Source: Symsagittifera roscoffensis
Lineage: Eukaryota; Xenacoelomorpha; Acoela; Convolutidae
Reading direction: 5' to 3'
Assembly (NCBI RefSeq): GCF_963678635.1
Contig: NC_087062.1
Location: 84,034,012 to 84,098,011, forward strand
DNA: 64,000 nucleotides
Each line of letters opens with the position of its first letter. Positions within the stretch are counted from its first letter, which is position 1. Made by a program: the position numbers and the translations under genes. Shown here piece after piece: positions 31,302 through 39,841 of the stretch. Under the pieces are notes generated by a model that searched no databases, was not told the DNA's origin, and worked only from the letters and a program-made list of their open reading frames with translations.

Positions 31302-32102
31302 TTTTATATTTCATAATCTTTGCACCTCTGAAATATTATGAACTTTCATTTTTCAAAATAACATGCTGACAAACAAGCAACGATACTAGTTCAAAATTAG
31401 CCAATAGAATTCATCCAATCCGTCACCTTCCAACTAGACGAACGATATTAAACTCCAGGCATATCTATAACTATAACTTTGCGACCTCCAGGTCAAAAAT
31501 AAGCAAACCACTCCAACTTGACAACTAAAATAAATACCACCATAATATCATAACCCTCCCTTATCTAATAACCCAAAGATCAACAATATTTCCCCAACTC
31601 CGATCTCAAATACCCCCCAAACAAATATGTTAAGTTGGCCTAAAGTAAAAGAACGACCAATTTAATTAGCCTAAAGTATAAAAATCTCAAAAATACCCAT
31701 GATCACTTGACAAATAAAAATAAAGACAAAGAAGACCTCCCGATCACCATAAAATTCGCCCCCAACAATTTTTCACAAAACTCAACCCACTTGTCAAAAA
31801 ACCAATAAATAATCCGACCACACTTGAAAATTGCCTCAAACAACAAAAAATATTCAATCGAGAAGCCATTTTTTAAATGCTCTTCTCTCGACCAGTCAAC
31901 TTAATACTCAACATTTTCATAAACTTTTTAACGATATTTAAACTTTTAATCATATTTCTTTTTGATACCTTTGAATCTTTTGTAATAATCTTAATCATTT
32001 TTTGCAATATTTTTTAATTTTCTATTCCATATTTGAACTATACCTCCAACTTTCAAAAGCTATTGACTATATCCACATGTACGTTTCACAAAACTTATCT
32101 AA
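31302..32102 (+). other. Spacer between pol and the membrane ORF
   Basis: About 800 bp after the Gag-Pol stop with no sizeable frame on either strand, rich in A and C on the plus strand. It may hold regulatory RNA signals or splice sites for the downstream frames; none is evident. Confidence 0.5.
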
Positions 32103-32291
32103 ATGATACGAACCATTTTTAGTAGAACAGATATTTTTTTACTATTTGTAATTTTTATAACATTTCTATCATCCCTCATCTTGACAATATGCAAATGTAT
32201 AAAGAAAGCAATCATCACATTTGCCCTAGCAACAATCCTCCTAATTCTTTTTCTAGAAGAATACTATAATAAACATAAATTTTTCCACTAA
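32103..32291 (+). CDS. Small two-helix membrane ORF (viroporin-like layout)
   Basis: 62 codons. After a short basic N-terminus (MIRTIFSRTD) there are two hydrophobic stretches, about residues 11-30 (IFLLFVIFITFLSSLILTI) and 36-51 (AIITFALATILLILF), separated by a short basic loop CKCIKK, then a charged tail. This resembles small viral ion-channel or membrane proteins only in layout. It overlaps the acceptor-like site at 32251-32256 and the next frame. A chance AT-rich ORF can also look hydrophobic, so confidence is moderate. Confidence 0.45.
   Translation: MIRTIFSRTDIFLLFVIFITFLSSLILTICKCIKKAIITFALATILLILFLEEYYNKHKFFH
32251..32256 (+). promoter_or_regulatory. Candidate 3' splice site before the ATG-less frame
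   Basis: A pyrimidine tract CTAATTCTTTTTCTAG ends at 32256. It coincides with the exact upstream limit of the 391-codon frame, which makes it more credible than an average AG. Another candidate, ending ATACTCAG at 33406, lies 13 bases before the envelope-like ATG. Confidence 0.5.
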
Positions 32292-33432
32292 AAGAATAAA
32301 TAAAAAGCCATCAAAAATTGCTAACCAACAATCACTCAGTCAGTCTTCACCGACATCATCCCAAGATAACCCAACACCATCTTCAAATACCCAAAACCCC
32401 CAAACATCCACACGAATTTCTTTTCAAGATAACCCATATACCTTTGAAGAACGACACGCTCGCTTATCTGAACCACTAGAACCAGTTCAACGACAAGCAC
32501 CTTTAAGCGAACCAACATATAACTTATACCCAACACTACCACAAGAATTAAGTAGAATACGAAATCCTAGTCAAAACCAAAATACAGTCGAAATAAATAG
32601 ACAAATTATAAATCCTCGACGAAACAGAAATTTTCAAACTCCCCGAGTTCATTTTGATATACCTCAATCCCCATCACAAAGTACTCCAGAAAACCCCATC
32701 GGTATATTACCAGAAACCCCTACGCTTCTTTCACAACGTAGCACCTCAAGCCTACCCTCAGATTACTTAGGTTCAACACCAACATCTGAACAAATACGTG
32801 AAAATCCCTTTAACCCTACAAACCAAACATCACGACTACCATATTGGACAACACATTCATTCACACAAGGTGAACCAAATTTAATCAATGATCCAATAGA
32901 TATTTCTACGGATACGACAACATCCTCATCACTACCAGAAACATTATCACTACCATCAACACCATCAATCAGTCAGATTTCACCACCGCCTTTTAACTTA
33001 AATTTCCCAAATAACCTCGACGCTAGATATCGAGAACAATCATCAACAAATATTCCTTTAAGACTAGACTGGAATACATTCACAGCACCTCCACCATTAT
33101 TTGGACAACACCCTGAAAGTAACCGACTCCACAACTGGGCACTAAATAGACTACAATATAGACAAGACGTTCACGAAGACATTCGTGATCATAACATCCA
33201 AATACTCCAACAAAATAGTCTACAATTAAAATTCGAAATCACGGTTAAATTAAACAACATTACTCAACATCCCTTTCCATTAAACCCACCAAATATAACA
33301 GCTCAATCCCTACCACCACCGTTTATAACAACTGAAGTGATATACAAATACGACAGATATACCAAAAAGACAATTGGTTACATCACATTTTATAACCCAT
33401 ACTCAGGATTGTCATACACATGTATATTCTAA
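32257..33432 (+). CDS. ATG-less 391-codon frame behind a splice-acceptor-like site
   Basis: An open frame of 391 codons with no in-frame ATG at all, so it is easily missed. It opens immediately after TTCTTTTTCTAG (32245-32256): the in-frame TAG that bounds it is the AG of that acceptor-like site. The first 250 residues are Pro/Ser/Thr/Gln-rich and probably disordered (ARLSEPLEPVQRQAP, STPTSEQIREN). The C-terminal 130 residues look folded (RLDWNTFTAPPPLFGQH, QLKFEITVKLNNITQH, TTEVIYKYDRY). It ends at 33430-33432, thirteen bases after the start of the envelope-like ORF. I infer it is translated from a spliced RNA that supplies the start codon from the leader. No homolog recognised; a structural or accessory protein is possible. 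Confidence 0.6.
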   Translation, partial: KNTIININFSTKRINKKPSKIANQQSLSQSSPTSSQDNPTPSSNTQNPQTSTRISFQDNPYTFEERHARLSEPLEPVQRQAPLSEPTYNLYPTLPQELSRIRNPSQNQNTVEINRQIINPRRNRNFQTPRVHFDIPQSPSQSTPENPIGILPETPTLLSQRSTSSLPSDYLGSTPTSEQIRENPFNPTNQTSRLPYWTTHSFTQGEPNLINDPIDISTDTTTSSSLPETLSLPSTPSISQISPPPFNLNFPNNLDARYREQSSTNIPLRLDWNTFTAPPPLFGQHPESNRLHNWALNRLQYRQDVHEDIRDHNIQILQQNSLQLKFEITVKLNNITQHPFPLNPPNITAQSLPPPFITTEVIYKYDRYTKKTIGYITFYNPYSGLSYTCIF

Positions 33433-36038
33433 AAATTTTAATGTTTCTCCAACTCCTTTTTCTAATAACCTCAAATGAAAACATAAACCCTTCCCCCCGC
33501 ACAGCACCCCAAGATTTATTAATAACACATTACGATTGTGAAGAAAACGAACAAAAAACATTACACAAATATGCAATATATCAAGTATCACAATGCGAAA
33601 CAGAACCACAAGCCATAGAAACAACAAATGTAATAGCGACACTTTATTCAAAAGCCCGAGCAACAACAGTTATAGGATATAAATTCACAGCAACATTTTC
33701 CGAAAAGAAAGTACATTGTTCACAAGTCTCAAATGGAAATAAAAACCGACTTGACCACGAATCATTCTACCAGAGTAATATCGAACGACTTTTACATCTC
33801 AATCCCGAAGATTGTAAAAACGAGTTACTAAGACTCAATATCACAAGAAATAAAAACACAGATAGAAAATTAGTATATTTCCAAGTTTTTTCAGATTCTG
33901 TACATCAAGCAGAACTCGAAAGATATCAAGGACATATAAAATTAGATGAAAAATACCCATACAACGGCGCACACGGAAGATTAACTTATGACATACACGA
34001 TAAACACTGGATACCACACATTGGTATAAATGACCCATCAAACTGCAAAGCAGACACAAAAAATAAAGGATATCAAGAAATCATGTTTTTCGATTGGAAA
34101 ATACAACTCGAAAAAATACAACTCACACGCGATTTATCTGACAACACCATGATCTATCAAGGAATTAGATTACCTTGCAAAAACTATCAAGGCTATTGTG
34201 ACCCTACAACACGAACACAAGCAACAATTGTTTGGTTCCCCGAAGACACATGTACAACATTTCAAGTAGCAAAAATACATGCTCGTATGATAAAATTTCA
34301 CGAAAAATATTTTATACAATCAATTCCATATGAACAAGTCCATCCATCACGAAGACAAAGTTCTAATTTTAGAAACATACACAATATAGAAAATAAATTG
34401 ACACGTTTTCAAATATATCAAGAAACAGAACTTGCATGTAAATACAGAAATCCACTTCACAAAACACAATACTCCGAGATATTAGTTGAATACGAAAAAG
34501 GATTCGACATGACCACTGGAAAAGTAAAAATCGACCCATACGCCACAAGTTACCCCATAAACGAAGGAACATCATATATACCAGTTGATTTTCAAAAAAG
34601 TAAAAGTCAACCTGGTGGACATCTAAAGCCCCATAACACTAGAAGCAAACGTTTACAAGAACTATCACTAATGAATAGTACATATTTCGGTAACATCCAC
34701 TATGATATTCACCTAGATATGAAATTAGACTACACAATTAGCCGAATTTTTCAAGAAATGTCACTCTCTGAATTAGAAACACTTCACCAGCTATGCGAAT
34801 TAGAAAGGACACAAATCCTACAATCACTTGCACTAGCAGTATTAAAAATACCCTACGCAGGATATTTACTATCAGGAAATAGATCAAACTTTTTAGACTA
34901 TGAAGGAAACATTTTATGGTTTTATACCTGTACCAAAAAAGTATCACCACTATATGTTTTTGAAGATAAACGATGCTATAAAAGAATCCCTATCTTTTAT
35001 AAGAATAAAGTACATTTCGTTGACACGCTTTCAAGACGAACCTATTTTTGGGATACCGCAGTCCCATGTGGATCAGAAAATAGCCACAATGTAGTTCAAC
35101 TGAACCCTGATGAAGATAAATATTACCTTCTTACCCCATATCCCACATTAATGCAATCACTCAAAAAATTTTCACCTGAAAGCATCAGAGCTATTGCTCG
35201 AAACCCAAATATTGACCTACAATCAATTGGAATATATTCAAAATCCGATATCCAACATCACATTAGAACACAACAATTCCAAGAATTATTAACACAAATG
35301 GACACTATACAAAGACAATCAATTGACCAAAACTTACGCAAACTTGCCGAAACCGCAGGATTTGCAGATATTTATACACAAGACTATAGCGGATATTTTA
35401 AAGACATTAAAGACTATATAAATCTAAACGGTGAAAAATATAGACCACAAGATATTTCACCTATAAATATTTTTAGCTTTGTTACACTAAAAAATGAAAT
35501 TCTCGATTTTCTAGGATGGCCCTACTACATCTTAGAAAAATTAACTATTTTATACGCAATGTTTAACTTTATAGGATTTCTTTTTTCGCTTTTAAAAGGA
35601 ATCTATAATACATGCGCTATACACACACAAGTAAATAGACAAGCAAGTGTAGCACGCATACTATTTGCAGGATTTGTTGGAATTTTTTCATCATCAATAA
35701 ACAAAATTCTTTTAGACGCACAAATAAAAGAATACAACACAAAAATAGCAACAAGACAGAACACATACGACGAAGAACATAACAATGTAGACATAACGCC
35801 TACAGCACCACAGTTACCACCCCTACCACATAACCATCCACTATCACTAGTCCCACGAAATTTTCGAAATTTAGCAATAACACATAATCCAAATTTTAGA
35901 CCAACCATATCACAAAGTCCCATTCAACATATAATGACACACCATCCACTAGATGAAAATACATATGAACAAATTATAGAACAACCCCATACCACCGCTT
36001 TTCAGTCTCAAAATAATAATTTTTTTAGCCCACGATGA
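33420..36038 (+). CDS. Envelope-like glycoprotein of the giant element
   Basis: 872 codons with an envelope layout. An N-terminal signal-like hydrophobic segment (MYILKILMFLQLLFLITS) leads into a cysteine-containing ectodomain (for example THYDC at 36-40 and C59, C100). A furin-type site RSKR sits at 408-411. The second half has more cysteines and helical segments. Long hydrophobic stretches at about 701-735 (around ILEKLTILYAMFNFIGFLFS) and 745-762 act as membrane anchor(s), followed by a tail of roughly 110 residues containing PTAP at 794-797. The Y-D-C start recalls glycoproteins of chuvirus-like RNA viruses, from memory only. Its role would be membrane fusion and cell-to-cell spread. It could be expressed from a spliced RNA (acceptor-like AG at 33406). 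Confidence 0.75.
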   Translation: MYILKILMFLQLLFLITSNENINPSPRTAPQDLLITHYDCEENEQKTLHKYAIYQVSQCETEPQAIETTNVIATLYSKARATTVIGYKFTATFSEKKVHCSQVSNGNKNRLDHESFYQSNIERLLHLNPEDCKNELLRLNITRNKNTDRKLVYFQVFSDSVHQAELERYQGHIKLDEKYPYNGAHGRLTYDIHDKHWIPHIGINDPSNCKADTKNKGYQEIMFFDWKIQLEKIQLTRDLSDNTMIYQGIRLPCKNYQGYCDPTTRTQATIVWFPEDTCTTFQVAKIHARMIKFHEKYFIQSIPYEQVHPSRRQSSNFRNIHNIENKLTRFQIYQETELACKYRNPLHKTQYSEILVEYEKGFDMTTGKVKIDPYATSYPINEGTSYIPVDFQKSKSQPGGHLKPHNTRSKRLQELSLMNSTYFGNIHYDIHLDMKLDYTISRIFQEMSLSELETLHQLCELERTQILQSLALAVLKIPYAGYLLSGNRSNFLDYEGNILWFYTCTKKVSPLYVFEDKRCYKRIPIFYKNKVHFVDTLSRRTYFWDTAVPCGSENSHNVVQLNPDEDKYYLLTPYPTLMQSLKKFSPESIRAIARNPNIDLQSIGIYSKSDIQHHIRTQQFQELLTQMDTIQRQSIDQNLRKLAETAGFADIYTQDYSGYFKDIKDYINLNGEKYRPQDISPINIFSFVTLKNEILDFLGWPYYILEKLTILYAMFNFIGFLFSLLKGIYNTCAIHTQVNRQASVARILFAGFVGIFSSSINKILLDAQIKEYNTKIATRQNTYDEEHNNVDITPTAPQLPPLPHNHPLSLVPRNFRNLAITHNPNFRPTISQSPIQHIMTHHPLDENTYEQIIEQPHTTAFQSQNNNFFSPR

Positions 36039-36451
36039 GCCGACAACTTGGATCCCTACACCGCTCAAATTCCCAACCGACCAACCTCAACACTCCAATT
36101 ACAATAACTCCACTTTTTGCTTTCCCGCCACCCGATTTCCCAACCAATAATGTAACATCAGGCATGAATTCAGACACTAATTCACATATCTCAGTTTTAT
36201 ACTCCATCTCACAACTCAATAACCTAGATATTGAAACCCCTGATGAATTTGCAGACTCTGAACCATCTCCATCCAATAATTTTCAAACCAATTCCTCAGT
36301 TTTTTCAAAACCCTCTTTTCAACCAATCCCGCCAAATAACCCACTCCCATCGATTTCTACACCCTCTTATGCTTCACAAGTCACCCCAACCTACTCTTCA
36401 TTTCATTCAGACCGATCATCCAATTCTCCAAATCTCTCAGGAACTAGATAA
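36035..36451 (+). CDS. 138-codon ORF overlapping the envelope stop
   Basis: Starts in an ATGA overlap with the envelope stop, a layout that favours reinitiation. The product is Ser/Pro/Asn/Thr-rich and probably disordered (FAFPPPDFPTNN, FQPIPPNNPLPS). It overlaps the next long frame. Either it is a short accessory protein, or its frame is joined to the downstream frame by splicing or shifting. No domain recognised. Confidence 0.45.
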   Translation: MSRQLGSLHRSNSQPTNLNTPITITPLFAFPPPDFPTNNVTSGMNSDTNSHISVLYSISQLNNLDIETPDEFADSEPSPSNNFQTNSSVFSKPSFQPIPPNNPLPSISTPSYASQVTPTYSSFHSDRSSNSPNLSGTR

Positions 36452-37832
36452 TTTTATCACCCTACAACAACAACCCTTCCACCTTGAACATTCCACTATA
36501 AATCAGATTTCATCCACAATAGAATCATCAAACCCACCTACCCCTACACCCTCTTCAGCTTATACCGCATCATTAGCACCATCCTCCACATCCACCGAAT
36601 CATCAAATAGCACTAATAGAGCTTATCGCACTTTTAAAAGAAAATTCCCGAACCATCCATTTCCAACAAAACCAGGAACAGCCCGTGAATATATTAATCA
36701 TCCAAATCACACTAACACGAAAGATTTTTTAGCAATCACCCTACCTTCATTTCCACAATATACTTTGAACACTCCTAACAACACTAACGACACACGTAAT
36801 TTTGTAGATGAACAAGTTTTAATGCCTACACTTCATTGGACATCATATTATCATTTTACTAACCCCCTTTGCCTACCTTTATCTAATACTCACATCGATA
36901 TAGAAAGAAATAAAGATATGCTATATCGACTCACCACACCACTAACACATAGACAATTTACTTATATAGGATATAAAAAGTCACTAAAAACATACACTGC
37001 ACCCCGAGCTAACGAATACACGCTAGAATATTACGATCACAACATCATCCGAGCTAACCAAGACCAATTTTTAGATGATGACCGTTTCGCTAACCCACAA
37101 ATCACAGAAAAATTTTTCATCAAAACACCATATGTATTTACACTCAATATATTTGATCGCAAATTCGATCACATCATTTCTGAAGCACTAATCGACACAC
37201 AATCTTACGAAAGTTTTAAAGAAAAATTTCAATTATTTTCACTAACCTTTAATTTCCTTGCACCACACGAACGAGATTTGCACTGCTCACACGATATTAT
37301 GTTACGAACTAAACAAACCCACACATATACATATTATCGCTTCATACACAATCACTTTGATCTACACACTCCATCAAGACAACCACACCACCGTTTCCAA
37401 TTTATTAACTCTAAATACACATCACCATTTTTTCTTAACTTCACATATTGCATCAAAGATACTAACCTTCACGGTATTCTTCGCAATTATGATCCCATAA
37501 CCCAAATGTATATTTTTTGTCCCATCACAAAGACCTTCAACGCAGAAGAATCCAGACCCTTCCTTATCTCACATGAATTTGTTCAACCTATAGAAATCCC
37601 AATATTAGAATTCATCCACAACACTAAATACAATCACAAATTATATAATCTCATCCAAAACACACCTTATGATTTTGCAGTTGGCACTGAAGAACTAAAA
37701 ACCATTAAAGCACTTCAATTGCTTTGGCCGCTGCTTCAAACTAAAAACATCATTCGCATACTAGCAAAGTTACTAACAAATTCCGACATAATCCACGACA
37801 TCTTCCCCCACGGTTTTTTCCCCGACGACTAA
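36231..37832 (+). CDS. 3' accessory frame, likely used from 36441
   Basis: The frame is 533 codons from the first ATG, but residues 1-70 overlap the 138-codon ORF and look like its shadow (His/Pro/Phe/Ile-rich). An acceptor-like site CAAATCTCTCAG ends at 36440, and codon 71 (GAA, in ELDNFITLQQQ) begins at 36441, so the biologically used part may be the 463 codons from there. That part has a Ser/Thr/Pro-rich linker, then a globular-looking 330-residue domain (DMLYRLTTPLTHRQFTYIGY, FKEKFQLFSLTFNFLAPHER). The stop TAA is followed after three bases by a strong splice donor. Unrecognised; an accessory protein by position. Confidence 0.55.
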   Translation: MKPLMNLQTLNHLHPIIFKPIPQFFQNPLFNQSRQITHSHRFLHPLMLHKSPQPTLHFIQTDHPILQISQELDNFITLQQQPFHLEHSTINQISSTIESSNPPTPTPSSAYTASLAPSSTSTESSNSTNRAYRTFKRKFPNHPFPTKPGTAREYINHPNHTNTKDFLAITLPSFPQYTLNTPNNTNDTRNFVDEQVLMPTLHWTSYYHFTNPLCLPLSNTHIDIERNKDMLYRLTTPLTHRQFTYIGYKKSLKTYTAPRANEYTLEYYDHNIIRANQDQFLDDDRFANPQITEKFFIKTPYVFTLNIFDRKFDHIISEALIDTQSYESFKEKFQLFSLTFNFLAPHERDLHCSHDIMLRTKQTHTYTYYRFIHNHFDLHTPSRQPHHRFQFINSKYTSPFFLNFTYCIKDTNLHGILRNYDPITQMYIFCPITKTFNAEESRPFLISHEFVQPIEIPILEFIHNTKYNHKLYNLIQNTPYDFAVGTEELKTIKALQLLWPLLQTKNIIRILAKLLTNSDIIHDIFPHGFFPDD

Positions 37833-37835
37833 CAG

Positions 37836-37913
37836 GTAAGTATAAATTCTCATATTCTTAACTAATAAATTCAAAATAAAACACTAACCATTCTTTATCC
37901 ATGTTTTATTTAG
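37836..37913 (+). other. 78-nt intron-like segment after the last stop
   Basis: Starts CAG|GTAAGTAT (a near-perfect donor), contains a branch-like ACTAAC (37882-37887) about 26 bases before the end, a pyrimidine-rich run, and ends TTTTATTTAG. It lies three bases after the stop of the 3' frame, so it would be a 3'-UTR intron. Unspliced genomic RNA would carry it on into new copies. Confidence 0.6.
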
Positions 37914-39427
37914 ATCTTTAGTCTTCATCTCACGATCATCTGCAAAATACACAAAAGAAAAATAAAAAATAGAAAACTTCTTCAAATTGTTCAAAACTCT
38001 AATAATTTTTTGCACCAGCTAAATTAAATAAAGTTCATACCAATGTAGTAATTTAATTTATAAATTATTTCCCTAAAAGCAGTAATTCTAATAATGATGA
38101 AAATTTGTAACTTAATTTTTCCCCAAAACTAGCAGTAAAATTGAAATTCTATGTAGTAAATTGATAAGACGAAAATGCAGTACTAACTTTTTGATATTCC
38201 ATTCACTCGCACAAGAATTCTATCCAAACTCGCACAGCTCGCCCACGAAGAATTGTTTAAATAATGAATTTCAGTTTCAAGCTTTCACACTCAACAACTC
38301 TAACACACGATAACAAGTTTCAAACTTTCCTTTAACCCGGTTGGAAAGGAATTATATACTAAACAAAACTAACCAACGCAGCTTACTAAACACCACAACA
38401 CATAGAATAACAGCATGACTAAGAAAAGGAAACCAACGGTACCCAAACCGGATTAACCCAGTTTAAAACTGGATAATTTATTCTTTTGAAGACTATTATA
38501 AAGTCTAAGAAAGAAATAATAAAACACAAAAAAGTCGAAAGACAAACCAATACCAAAAACAATTTGATTTTTGAAAAAAGGACACAACCAACGAAACATA
38601 AGAAAAACCACAATAAACCCAACATAAAACATTATCACATAACAGGACCCCTCACAGAAACCGCACGAAATCATACTCCCACTCCTGGCCTAACCCACCA
38701 GAGAGGACGTCCTGAGCATGCTCTATAGCCGGCCTAACCCACCGCGCTACATCCACGCTTTGTGACCACACTTCAATTTTTAATAAGAGGTACTCAAGGG
38801 TGAGTAACTCTTCAAAATAACTGAACTAAAACAAAAGCTTTTGTGAAAACATCTAACCAAAATCATAATTAAAACACCAAACTAATAAAAATTTTATAAA
38901 ATGTAAATTATACCTTGCAGTATATAGATCAGCATACAACACCAAAGACGAACATCCAAAGACAAAATGACCCCACTACACTCGAAAAAGAATGGCCAAC
39001 CACAATCAATATGCCGCCCACAATCACAACTCAAAGGATTTAGAGTACGACTTGACTTCGCAGAAAAGGACTTCATTGAACTAGAACAATGACCACCTCG
39101 ATGTTCAAGTATACGTACAGATCCGAGTAACCAGGCATCCCCTCCACGCACAATCTCCACGCCATTCCCAGACAAGGTCAACCCAAAAGAAGTTCTCTAC
39201 ATGGAACAGAAAAACCTGTCATAGCCAACCATTCTGAAATCAGATTTGAGTTTGTTGCGAAAATCCAGTCATTGTCATGAGAAGACACAGTCGTTGTCAT
39301 TGAACCTGGAACTTCTCTAACACGAAAACCCAGAAGAATTATGATGTTCGCCAAATACCAACGTCCATCATCCATCCTTTGAATTACAGAAAGACTATTC
39401 TAAAAAACTCTGTAAAACCCGGATGGG
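37914..39427 (+). other. 3' noncoding tail of the giant element
   Basis: 1.5 kb with no convincing gene. Short minus-strand frames (38894-39181, 39178-39375) lack recognisable features. The stretch 38640-38765 has two direct copies of GGCCTAACCCACC (38687-38699 and 38731-38743) and, on the minus strand, a tRNA A-box-like TAGCGCGGTGGGTTAGG, hinting at a tRNA-derived SINE relic. The last bases CGGATGGG (39420-39427) form a short purine-rich tract before the LTR. Confidence 0.45.
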
Positions 39428-39837
39428 TGGAACCTGATCTAAACTACATTTTATGATTGGATAAATTAGATATTTTACCATTGTAAAGTATTTAATATTA
39501 ACCAATCATGATCCATCTAACTAACAACCCACTTATTTGTAAGTGCTGAAATTACTTGTAATTTCAGCACCAGAGAGATTTGAATTTAACTTAGAAATTA
39601 GTTGACTCTCCAAGAGAACTTTAGCAGCCGCAATAAACCAGTATACCCTAGATCTATTGAGCCTAGCAGAGACTAGTTAAACAACCTGAGACTAGATAGT
39701 ATAAGAGTAAGATTAGGATCGGTATTAGACTAAGAAGTTGCACGAATCTATCCGGCCGAAAATAAGATAGCGTGACGAGCAGACGGTGTACCCTATCCGA
39801 AATTATTCTATGAGTTAACCACCTCGGTTATAACTCA
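39428..39837 (+). repeat. 3' LTR of the giant element
   Basis: 410-bp direct repeat of 20970-21378 with the same TG..CA ends and the same 13-bp hairpin (39543-39570). It is followed by the TAAG duplication 39838-39841. Differences I noted: one single-base indel in the TATACC(C)TAG run and about five substitutions. Confidence 0.95.
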
Positions 39838-39841
39838 TAAG

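Larger units (their letters stand above)
20966..39841 (+). mobile_element. Giant (18.9 kb) retrovirus-like Ty3/Gypsy element with accessory ORFs
   Basis: A complete LTR element, 20970-39837, flanked by TAAG at 20966-20969 and 39838-39841. LTRs are 409 and 410 bp with TG..CA ends and differ at about five substitutions and one indel. Internal order on the plus strand: PBS, short ORF, basic 155-codon ORF, 2752-codon Gag-Pol (capsid, zinc knuckle, protease, RT, RNase H, integrase), 62-codon two-helix ORF, ATG-less 391-codon frame, 872-codon envelope-like ORF, 138-codon ORF, 3' frame, a 78-nt intron-like segment, a 1.5-kb tail and the second LTR. RT-RNase H-integrase order indicates Ty3/Gypsy. Length and the extra frames go well beyond a usual Gypsy element. 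All main frames are intact, so insertion is recent. It is antisense to the K2P gene and inside its intron 1. Confidence 0.95.

Noticed and set aside
38894-39375. Two minus-strand frames (95 and 65 codons) near the 3' LTR, as a possible antisense gene
   Set aside because: The frames are short and not joined, with no signal, domain or promoter cue. Chance is sufficient.
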